Assembly (NCBI GenBank): GCA_964361105.1
Contig: CAYHZG010000023.1
Coordinates: 1-7,586, forward strand
Direction: 5' to 3'
Source of the DNA: CAYHZG01 sp964361105
Lineage (GTDB): Bacteria; Patescibacteriota; Minisyncoccia; 2-02-FULL-40-12
Length of the DNA stretch: 7,586 nt
The stretch's first letter is position 1. Each line of letters opens with the position of its first letter. This document shows positions 1-3,955 of the stretch, in pieces. The notes under the pieces are model-generated. The model did not search any database and was not told where the DNA came from. It was given only the letters and a program-made list of their open reading frames with translations. The translations under genes and the position numbers were made by a program.

Positions 1-715
1 TTTTCTTCCGGGCATAATCGGCAATGTCCGGTTCCTTGATATGATGGACGATTTCGTAATAAATCGCTTCGGCCGGAACATACATTAAAGCGAATTCAAT
101 CGTATTTTCGGATGGAATGATGTATTTGGAAGAAATCTCGTCAATCTTTTTCTTGACGTCAGAAACGAACTGCTTGCGGAAATTGTCTTTTGAAATTTCA
201 TCTTCGGCGCCGACCATTTTTTCAAAATTCTCCCAGTTGAACTTTGAGTCAATCGGCAAAAGAAGGTTGTTTGGCAGTTTCAAAACCGCGTCCACCGCCT
301 CGCCGGATTTGAAATAGTGCTGGATTGCATATCGTTCTTTGGGAAAATAGCCGGCCAGGACCGATTCAAGCGAGGTCTCGCCCCATCGGCCTCTTAATTT
401 TGGCGATTTAAAAATATCTTGGAAGGAAACAACATCTTTGAGCGACTCGTGAACGCCTTTAACCCCTTCTTCAAGTTTAGTAATCCCATGAGTAAAACTC
501 TGAACCTGCTGATGCATCGCCAGCGAGGTCTTCTGGACCGAGTTCCGGTTCTCTTTCAGCTCATCAAGGATAAGCTTAGTCACATTATCCAACCGTTGAT
601 TCAAAAGCAGCTCTGTTTGATTGTCTTTCTTTTCGTTAGATTTCTGCCAAATTTTAAAGAGAAAAACAAAAACAGCCAGAAAGCCAACACCTAAAATTAT
701 ATAAATCAAAGTCAT
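1..715 (-). CDS. rmuC: RmuC-family DNA recombination protein (5' part, truncated by window edge)
   Basis: Translating the minus strand from ATG at 715-713 gives 238 residues open to the left edge; the C-terminus lies outside. Residues 2-20 form a membrane anchor. A polar, coiled-coil-like stretch follows (about 25-95), then the start of the RmuC nuclease-like core: GRWGE at 109-113, an Asp in VDAVL at 142, LPIDSKF at 153-159 and FALMYVPAEAIY at 208-219. The E113 / D142 / D156-S-K158 arrangement fits a PD-(D/E)XK-type fold. RmuC proteins limit recombination and inversion at inverted repeats; the biochemical reaction is not well established. There is no Shine-Dalgarno. The ATG overlaps the hicA stop codon as TAATG, so translation is probably coupled to hicA. 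The family assignment is confident. Confidence 0.93.
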   Translation of the reverse strand, partial: MTLIYIILGVGFLAVFVFLFKIWQKSNEKKDNQTELLLNQRLDNVTKLILDELKENRNSVQKTSLAMHQQVQSFTHGITKLEEGVKGVHESLKDVVSFQDIFKSPKLRGRWGETSLESVLAGYFPKERYAIQHYFKSGEAVDAVLKLPNNLLLPIDSKFNWENFEKMVGAEDEISKDNFRKQFVSDVKKKIDEISSKYIIPSENTIEFALMYVPAEAIYYEIVHHIKEPDIADYARKK

Positions 716-939
716 TAAAGTTTAATAAATTCTTTTATAGATAGACCGGCTTGTTTGATAATTTTGCTTAGTAATCCTCTATCAATATCTTTGCTGCCAT
801 GCATCGGCACAGAAGTTATTCTATTTGTAATAGGATGCTTGAGATAATAATGACTGCCTTTGGTATAGATAATGCGAAACCCGGCTCGTGCTAATTTTTG
901 CAGCACTGCACGAGCTGTTAATATAGGCAATACGCTCAT
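715..939 (-). CDS. hicA: HicA-type mRNA interferase toxin (type II toxin-antitoxin)
   Basis: A 74-residue protein beginning MSVLPILTAR. It has the HicA dsRBD-like layout: helix, 'KLARAGF', then KGSHYYLKHP at 27-36 with the presumed catalytic His30 in the G-S-H motif, then a C-terminal helix. HicA toxins cleave mRNA/tmRNA and are neutralised by HicB. I chose the ATG at 939-937 over the in-frame ATG at 978. It gives the normal family length and starts one base after the hicB stop (TAG-C-ATG), whereas the longer form would add 13 atypical residues inside hicB. The stop TAA shares its last A with the rmuC ATG. The order is antitoxin first, toxin second. No key residue appears to be missing, so the toxin looks intact. 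Confidence 0.9.
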   Translation of the reverse strand: MSVLPILTARAVLQKLARAGFRIIYTKGSHYYLKHPITNRITSVPMHGSKDIDRGLLSKIIKQAGLSIKEFIKL

Positions 940-940
940 G

Positions 941-1195
941 CTAAAGATACAGACGGCTTTTTCTTTTAATCTGCACAATACCTTTTCTTTCAGCCATATC
1001 TACTACCCTTGCTTCTATCGCGCCTTCTATAACTTCTTTTGCCATTTTCTTGGCTTCAGCTAGATTACCCCCCCAAGTTATTGCACCGCTAATTCCTTTG
1101 GCTTCAACGACATATCCGCGTAGGTCTTTAGCTGGTTCAAAAACACACTCAAAAGACCCGTATTTTGTTTTAATAGTCAAAACTTTCTTAGCCAT
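941..1195 (-). CDS. hicB: HicB-type antitoxin, short form
   Basis: An 84-residue protein. An N-terminal beta-rich segment (about 1-40, including YGSFECVFEPAKDLRGYVVE) is followed by a G-x-x-x-x-E-A helix, GGNLAEAKKMAKEVIEG at about 42-58. This is the UPF0150/HicB partial RNase H-like fold. The residues after about 63 (MAERKGIVQIKRKSRLYL) are short and basic. There is no room for the ribbon-helix-helix or HTH DNA-binding domain of long HicB proteins, so autorepression cannot be assumed. It partners with HicA, whose ATG follows the TAG stop after a single base. ATG at 1195-1193 is the only sensible start. It lies only 6 nt from the predicted -10 box, so the mRNA is probably leaderless. Confidence 0.87.
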   Translation of the reverse strand: MAKKVLTIKTKYGSFECVFEPAKDLRGYVVEAKGISGAITWGGNLAEAKKMAKEVIEGAIEARVVDMAERKGIVQIKRKSRLYL

Positions 1196-1201
1196 GATAA
1201 T

Positions 1202-1230
1202 ATTTTATCCAAAAATTGCCTAACAAGCAA
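1202..1230 (-). promoter_or_regulatory. Sigma70-type promoter of hicB-hicA-rmuC
   Basis: On the minus strand there is a -35 TTGCTT (1230-1225), a 17-nt spacer and a -10 TAAAAT (1207-1202). Transcription should begin at or beside the hicB ATG (1195), implying a leaderless or nearly leaderless message. A 4-bp inverted repeat, TTGC / GCAA (1216-1219 / 1227-1230), overlaps the -35 and spacer and could be part of an operator, but it is too short to be convincing. Confidence 0.55.
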
Positions 1231-1235
1231 ATCCA

Positions 1236-1268
1236 AAAATGAAAGAGCCCCGTCTGATGACGAGGCTC
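1236..1268 (-). terminator. Intrinsic terminator of the 93-aa protein gene
   Basis: On the minus strand GAGCCTCGTC (1268-1259), loop ATCA and GACGGGGCTC (1254-1245) form a 10-bp stem with one G-U pair, followed by TTTCATTTTT. On the plus strand the same position is a C-A mismatch, which favours minus-strand use. It lies about 55 nt after the stop at 1324 and just before the hicB promoter, separating the two units. Confidence 0.75.
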
Positions 1269-1323
1269 GCCCAAGGTGCGGCCGCGAGGTCGGGCACTGC
1301 TGTGCGGGACTCTCTCGCAGGCT

Positions 1324-1605
1324 TCACTTTACTACCACAAGTAGCTGAGTTGGAACCACTTCACAGGGAACAGTCGCAAACACTGGAACAGGAATGTCCG
1401 CTCGTCTGTGTTCCAAATATGCGAAACAGAGTTTTGTCCGCGAATCCATGACATACTGAATTTCACGGACCAATTCGTCTGCATACGATTGGCGGTGCAT
1501 TTCGTTCCAATATTCAGGAGTTTGAGAGTTTGCACGTCCCATTGTGTAGACGATGAACAAAAGAACTACCAAACCGACAATCGCAAAAACTGGCCTCATA
1601 TTCAT
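1324..1605 (-). CDS. Small membrane-anchored protein with a two-Cys C-terminal domain, unknown function
   Basis: A 93-residue protein. An N-terminal transmembrane helix covers residues 5-22, followed by a short soluble domain. That domain contains V-M-D-S-R-T-K-L-C-F-A-Y at about 52-63 and a second cysteine in TVPCE at 78-82. The paired C60 and C81 in 'xLCFAY...VPC' suggest a disulfide or metal site if the domain is extracytoplasmic, but I do not recognise a named family. The start at 1605 is set by a strong Shine-Dalgarno AAGGAGG (1617-1611), 5 nt upstream. An in-frame ATG at 1656 lies inside the promoter and is rejected. The gene is alone in its unit, between its own promoter and terminator. 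A GC-rich imperfect hairpin (GCGAG...CTCGC with inner GCAC / GTGC) occupies the 3' UTR. Confidence 0.72.
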   Translation of the reverse strand: MNMRPVFAIVGLVVLLFIVYTMGRANSQTPEYWNEMHRQSYADELVREIQYVMDSRTKLCFAYLEHRRADIPVPVFATVPCEVVPTQLLVVVK

Positions 1606-1638
1606 AACTACCTCCTTATCTTCAGATGTTCGACCTTT

Positions 1639-1666
1639 ATTATAACAATTTATCAAAAGAAGTCAA
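1639..1666 (-). promoter_or_regulatory. Strong extended -10 promoter of the 93-aa protein gene
   Basis: On the minus strand there is a -35 TTGACT (1666-1661), a 16-nt spacer ending in TGT, and a consensus -10 TATAAT (1644-1639), so an extended -10 (TGnTATAAT) is present. The predicted start is near 1632, giving a leader of about 27 nt with AAGGAGG at 1617-1611. This is the best-matching promoter in the window. Confidence 0.82.
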
Positions 1667-1691
1667 CTACATTTCTATTGAGATACCCAGG

Positions 1692-1718
1692 AACAAAAAA
1701 CCACCCCTTCGGCTGGTT
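1692..1718 (-). terminator. Minus-strand terminator upstream of the 93-aa unit
   Basis: On the minus strand AACCA-G-CC, loop GAAG and GG-G-TGGTT form a 7-bp stem with one central mismatch, followed at once by TTTTTTG. It sits between the first structured element and the promoter at 1639-1666, so it would end transcripts coming from the YkuK-like gene. A second hairpin, CCGCTC / GAGCGG (1737-1742 / 1756-1761), lies just before it. Confidence 0.55.
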
Positions 1719-1775
1719 CAATTAAAATAGAGTAAGCCGCTCGAGAATGTTCGGTGAGCGGATTCGTTTAAGTGA

Positions 1776-1954
1776 GGGGTATGACTGATTTCTGAATTGG
1801 GAAGTATCTTGGAAATGGCCGGTATCTTTATGAAAATTTGCCGGTAACACAATCTATGGTGGAGGTACCCTGATTTGTCGGCAAATTGAATAAAGTAACG
1901 GGGATTCCATTTACAAGAAGGGCTACCCCTATGAAGAAATCAGTTATACCCCGA
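1776..1954 (+). ncRNA. Structured element copy A (HEARO / IscB omega-RNA-like, no ORF)
   Basis: The whole segment folds as one long hairpin. P1 is 18 bp (1776-1793 with 1935-1952, one G-U). P2 is GGG/CCC (about 1799-1801 with 1926-1928). P3 is TCTTG/CAAGA (1807-1811 with 1914-1918). P4 is AAATGG/CCATTT (1813-1818 with 1907-1912). An inner CTTT/AAAG pairing follows (1826-1829 with 1892-1895). P5 is AATTTGCCG/CGGCAAATT (1835-1843 with 1879-1887). The apical P6 is ACAATC/GATTTGT with one bulged base. The same architecture occurs at 3780-3955, with identical loop blocks such as CCGGTATCTTT and compensatory changes in the helices. GTGA (1772-1775) directly precedes the element and it ends in CGA. 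The strand is assigned from the GTGA side and is not certain, because the hairpin also folds on the minus strand, where it would be the 3' UTR of the YkuK-like gene. The shared fold is firm; the family name is inference. Confidence 0.7.
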
Positions 1955-1955
1955 G

Positions 1956-2441
1956 CTATACATGTTTATCCGCCACTTTCGTCGCTCCCCAGCTTTCCGG
2001 TTTTATCTTCGCCTCAAATCCATTCCCCTTTATCATCCCTACCACCTCTTTAATCATCTCCTTGGTCGGCCCGTTCTCGCCGATATCAACGTGAATCTCA
2101 AACCCGTAGTGCGGATGCTCTATTTTTTCTTTAAGTTCGCCAATCAAATTTTGGGCTAAGTCCAACGAAAACTCCGCTTCCTTGTAAATCCGATCGCGCA
2201 GGCTATAGGTCTTGATGCCGCTTCGTTTATGCCAAAAATACCGGCCGTGGCAGCCAATCCGGTGAACGACAACTACCGATACAAATTCAGCCGAGCCGTT
2301 TCTCTGCTCCGAGTCAGTGCCGACTATGACTGAATACTTTCTCTGCCGGTCTTCATTAACAAAACCGGCCACTTCGCTTGAGAGATCTGAAAACTTTAGA
2401 ATTCCTTTGGTTGGACTATTGAATAAGTCATCGCGACTCAA
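1956..2441 (-). CDS. YkuK-type RNase H-like protein (DUF458)
   Basis: A 161-residue protein, about the usual length of the DUF458/YkuK family, which has an RNase H-like fold and no settled biological role. Family landmarks in order: F-N-S-P-T-K-G at 7-13, a beta strand ending in IVGTDSE (39-45, first acidic site D43), VVVVHR at 56-61, RIYKEAEFSLDLA at 84-96 (E88), IHVDIGENGPTK at 116-127 (D119) and a terminal VADKHV at 156-161 (D158). These acidic residues would form the metal site. The start is TTG at 2441-2439; there is no ATG near it and no clear Shine-Dalgarno, so the exact start is less sure than the family. The stop at 1958-1956 lies one base from the end of structured element A. It is transcribed from its own promoter at 2493-2521. 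Confidence 0.85.
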   Translation of the reverse strand: MSRDDLFNSPTKGILKFSDLSSEVAGFVNEDRQRKYSVIVGTDSEQRNGSAEFVSVVVVHRIGCHGRYFWHKRSGIKTYSLRDRIYKEAEFSLDLAQNLIGELKEKIEHPHYGFEIHVDIGENGPTKEMIKEVVGMIKGNGFEAKIKPESWGATKVADKHV

Positions 2442-2492
2442 TTTTATTACCGAGCTTTTAAGCCATAGCCCGATTTTAAACCTATTAAAATA

Positions 2493-2521
2493 ATGATAAT
2501 TTATTTTGTTTAATCTTTCAA
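2493..2521 (-). promoter_or_regulatory. Sigma70-type promoter of the YkuK-like gene
   Basis: On the minus strand: -35 TTGAAA (2521-2516), 17-nt spacer, -10 TATCAT (2498-2493), five of six matches in each box. The predicted start near 2486 gives a leader of about 45 nt before the TTG. The leader contains a two-codon ATG-GCT-TAA mini-ORF, whose relevance is unknown. Confidence 0.65.
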
Positions 2522-2523
2522 GT

Positions 2524-2561
2524 AAAAGAAAAAAGCGTCCCCGCCTTGGCGAGGGACGCTT
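2524..2561 (-). terminator. Intrinsic terminator of the tRNA-HD-tRNA-KGG unit
   Basis: On the minus strand AAGCGTCCC (2561-2553) pairs with GGGACGCTT (2541-2533). An inner CGCC/GGCG extension has one bulged A, and the stem runs straight into TTTTTTCTTTTAC. It is the strongest hairpin-plus-U-tract in the window and lies about 27 nt after the KGG gene stop. The next promoter (2493-2521) begins immediately beyond it. Confidence 0.88.
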
Positions 2562-2587
2562 GTCTGACTGGCTATCCGGTTATTCGT

Positions 2588-2776
2588 TTACCCAAAGTGC
2601 TTATTAGCCCGTTTTTTAGCGCTGGCCGCTCCTCCTTTTCGGCCGGCCTCGCTGGCCTCATCTCTGGTCCACTCGTGGGCCGTACCCAGCTGGTGGGCCG
2701 TTCTGCCACCCTTACTGGCAATCTTGCGCTGCTTAGCCGGATCTATCGAGGCAAACCCACGATACTCTTTTCCCAT
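2588..2776 (-). CDS. KGG-repeat stress-induced protein (GsiB/YciG/con-10 type)
   Basis: A 62-residue, highly charged, Gly/Ala/Lys-rich protein, predicted to be disordered. It has two copies of the family unit: G-F-A-S-I-D-P...R-K-I-A-S-K-G-G (7-24) and H-E-W-T-R-D-E-A-S-E-A-G-R-K-G-G (34-49), with KGG at 22-24 and 47-49. Proteins of this type are hydrophilic and stress-induced (glucose starvation, desiccation, conidiation in other organisms); a protective role is assumed rather than shown. The ATG at 2776-2774 follows a strong AGGAGG (2788-2783) by 6 nt. That Shine-Dalgarno lies inside a small hairpin and in the final codons of the upstream 37-aa ORF. It is the last gene of the unit, before the terminator at 2524-2561. 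Confidence 0.88.
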   Translation of the reverse strand: MGKEYRGFASIDPAKQRKIASKGGRTAHQLGTAHEWTRDEASEAGRKGGAASAKKRANKHFG

Positions 2777-2779
2777 GTC

Positions 2780-2893
2780 TCACCTCCTGAAAGGAGTGTA
2801 GCCTGATTGCGGCAAACTTTTCTTGGCCTGCCACAAGGCAAAGCCAATAGCCAACAAAAGAGCAATCCCCGTGCCGACTTTCCAATTCAACAT
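2780..2893 (-). CDS. 37-aa single-helix membrane peptide
   Basis: ATG at 2893-2891 to TGA at 2782-2780 encodes 37 residues: MLNWKV, a transmembrane helix at about 6-21 (VGTGIALLLAIGFALW), then a basic, polar tail QAKKSLPQSGYTPFRR. AAGGAAG (2904-2898) precedes the ATG by 4 nt, a good ribosome-binding site. The last two codons (AGG AGG) plus TGA form the Shine-Dalgarno region of the KGG gene, whose ATG is in the same frame 3 nt after the TGA. This suggests translational coupling. I know no family for it. The case for a real gene rests on the ribosome-binding site, the clean membrane helix and the fit with the downstream gene. Confidence 0.68.
   Translation of the reverse strand: MLNWKVGTGIALLLAIGFALWQAKKSLPQSGYTPFRR
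2781..2798 (-). promoter_or_regulatory. Shine-Dalgarno-sequestering hairpin of the KGG gene
   Basis: On the minus strand CACTCCT-TTC-AGGAGGTG folds as CTCCT/AGGAG around a 3-nt loop, or as CAC-TCCT/AGGA-GTG with one bulged G. The right arm is the AGGAGG that serves the ATG at 2776. The stem would hide the site until a ribosome finishing the 37-aa ORF, or mild heating, opens it. Confidence 0.45.
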
Positions 2894-2965
2894 AAAACTT
2901 CCTTGATTACCCCTGGATAAAGATAATACAAAACAAAAATTCCCTCAACTTAAAGATTCTGTAAA

Positions 2966-3036
2966 TGGACCGTGCGAGAATCGAACTCGCGTCTCCCGGA
3001 TGCAAACCGGGTGCTCTGCCCCTAAGCTAACGGCCC
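2966..3036 (-). tRNA. tRNA-Ala (anticodon TGC)
   Basis: A 71-nt cloverleaf. The acceptor stem is GGGCCGT / ACGGTCC with the G3-U70 pair that marks tRNA-Ala. The D-arm is GCTT-AGGGGCA-GAGC. The anticodon stem-loop is CCCGG-TTTGCAT-CCGGG, with anticodon TGC at 3004-3002. The T-arm is CGAG-TTCGATT-CTCG, and the discriminator is A73 (2966). CCA is not encoded. The 5' end lies one base after the stop codon of the HD gene. Confidence 0.95.
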
Positions 3037-3037
3037 G

Positions 3038-3610
3038 TCATAAATCCAATTCTTCATTCATGCCCTGCATCGTCTTTAAAGCGATAGCTGTCAACTCTTC
3101 CAGCGAAAAATTTATCTGGCCTGGCATTTCTTTTAAAAGCTCCCGATCTACTCCCCGAGCAAAGGCCTTTTCATTAAACCTTTTTAATATTGACTCAACC
3201 TTCAGGTCGGCCAACTTCTTTGATGGCAAAATAAGCGCGGCGGCAACAACCAAGCCGGTAACCTCTTCAGTATAATAAAGCGTTTTTTCAAGCAATGTTT
3301 CAGGCGGCGGATTGCCGGCGGCCCGGTTATGCCTTCTTATCGCCTCAATCATTTCTGTTGGAAAATCCTCTTGACGCAAAATTTCCTCGGTCAGTTTGGT
3401 ATGGCCAGCGATATTGTTTCTGGTCTTATCCCAATCCATATCGTGAAGCAGGCCGGCCAATTCCCAATTCTGAATCTCATCTTCTTTGCCGAAATGCTTT
3501 GCCAATGCCTTCATTAAAGCCCCGACAGCTAAACTATGTTTGATTAAGTTTTTATTCTCAATGTGTTCGTTTAATAACTGGATTGCTCTTTCGCGAAAAT
3601 TTTCAGCCAT
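3038..3610 (-). CDS. HD-domain metal-dependent phosphohydrolase
   Basis: A 190-residue soluble protein. The HD signature is spread over the first half: His25 (LIKHSLAVG), the His56-Asp57 doublet (LAGLLHDMDWD), His70 (IAGHTKL) and His94 (AIRRHN). These are the usual metal ligands of HDIG-type phosphohydrolases. The second half is helical. Substrates in this superfamily range from nucleotides to cyclic dinucleotides, and nothing here selects one. The gene is wedged between two tRNA genes: its ATG (3610) is 4 nt from the 3' end of tRNA-Ile, and its stop is one base from tRNA-Ala. There is no room for a Shine-Dalgarno outside the tRNA. After tRNA 3' processing the message would be almost leaderless. 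Confidence 0.88.
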   Translation of the reverse strand: MAENFRERAIQLLNEHIENKNLIKHSLAVGALMKALAKHFGKEDEIQNWELAGLLHDMDWDKTRNNIAGHTKLTEEILRQEDFPTEMIEAIRRHNRAAGNPPPETLLEKTLYYTEEVTGLVVAAALILPSKKLADLKVESILKRFNEKAFARGVDRELLKEMPGQINFSLEELTAIALKTMQGMNEELDL

Positions 3611-3614
3611 AAAG

Positions 3615-3686
3615 TGCGCGCGCCAGGGATTGAACCTGGGACCTTTCGCTTATCAGACGAATGCTCTACCACTGAGCTACGCGCGC
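3615..3686 (-). tRNA. tRNA-Ile (anticodon GAT)
   Basis: A 72-nt cloverleaf. The acceptor stem is GCGCGCG / CGCGCGC, seven G-C pairs. The D-arm is GCTC-AGTGGTA-GAGC. The anticodon stem-loop is TTCGT-CTGATAA-GCGAA, with anticodon GAT at 3654-3652. The T-arm is CCAGG-TTCAATC-CCTGG, and the discriminator is A (3615). CCA is not encoded. It is the first gene of a mixed tRNA/protein transcription unit. Confidence 0.95.
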
Positions 3687-3701
3687 GTTTCAAACAAAAA
3701 A

Positions 3702-3730
3702 ATACTAACAAAAAATCGCTGATATTTCAA
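3702..3730 (-). promoter_or_regulatory. Extended -10 promoter of the tRNA-Ile / HD / tRNA-Ala unit
   Basis: On the minus strand: -35 TTGAAA (3730-3725), 17-nt spacer ending TGT, -10 TAGTAT (3707-3702). The start near 3695 would leave only about 9 nt before the tRNA-Ile 5' end. No other convincing promoter is seen before the KGG gene, so this one probably serves the whole unit down to 2524. A weak candidate lies upstream of the 37-aa ORF (TTGAGG-17-TATCTT). Confidence 0.6.
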
Positions 3731-3779
3731 GTAAAATATAAAAGTAAAAGCCCGCATATATATAAAAAGAAAGCCGTGA

Positions 3780-3955
3780 GACAATACCAATTTCTGAACC
3801 TGAGGGTGTCTTGTGAAATGGCCGGTATCTTTGCGAAGAGTTGCCGCTTATAAGGTAGGGGATAAAGGGGTAGACACGCCCTACTTATCGGCAACTCGAG
3901 CAAAGTGGCGAGCCATTTCCAAGAAGTGTCTCAAGAGAAGAAATTGGTGTTGCGA
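3780..3955 (+). ncRNA. Structured element copy B (HEARO / IscB omega-RNA-like, no ORF)
   Basis: Second copy of the element at 1776-1954, with the same helix order. P1 is CAATACCAATTTCT with AGAAATTGGTGTTG (3782-3795 with 3939-3952, 14 bp, one G-U). P2 is TGAG/CTCA (3801-3804 with 3930-3933). P3 is TCTTG/CAAGA (3809-3813 with 3920-3924). P4 is AAATGGC/GCCATTT (3816-3822 with 3912-3918). CTTT/AAAG follows (3829-3832 with 3902-3905). P5 is GAGTTGCCG/CGGCAACTC (3838-3846 with 3889-3897). The apical P6, ATAAGGTAGGG/CCCTACTTAT, is longer than in copy A. Blocks shared with A include ATTTCTGAA, AAATGGCCGGTATCTTT, AAAGT and CAAGAAG. GTGA (3776-3779) precedes it and CGA ends it, directly abutting the transketolase stop codon at 3956. 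As in A, the strand assignment and family name are inferred; the duplicated fold is seen directly. Confidence 0.7.

Noticed and set aside
940..978. Longer HicA start at 978
   Set aside because: It would add 13 residues lying inside hicB with no HicA similarity. ATG at 939 gives the normal 74-residue toxin and a 1-nt junction.
1606..1656. Upstream ATG (1656) for the 93-aa protein
   Set aside because: It lies within the promoter, between the -35 and -10 boxes. AAGGAGG serves the ATG at 1605.
1239..1725. Plus-strand ORFs (70 and 105 codons) opposite the 93-aa gene
   Set aside because: They cross the terminator and promoter of the minus-strand unit and have no start signals.
1737..1761. CCGCTC / GAGCGG hairpin as a separate terminator
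   Set aside because: A 6-bp stem with a 13-nt loop and no U-tract directly after it; it may only assist the terminator at 1692-1718.
1776..1954. Integron attC site, because a long imperfect hairpin directly follows a stop codon
   Set aside because: The ends lack the RYYYAAC / GTTRRRY core sites, the element is longer than most attC sites, and no integrase is present. Copy B fails in the same way.
2546..2806. Plus-strand ORF of 86 codons opposite the KGG gene
   Set aside because: It starts inside a terminator stem, has no ribosome-binding site and mirrors the GC-rich KGG coding sequence.
1776..3955. Group II intron domain, or hammerhead or twister ribozyme
   Set aside because: No domain V-like hairpin, no CUGAUGA...GAAA hammerhead core and no twister consensus could be placed. 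The architecture is one long interrupted hairpin.
3780..3955. CRISPR repeats or short MITE with terminal inverted repeats only
   Set aside because: There are only two copies, far apart, and internal loops are conserved along the entire length, not just at the ends.
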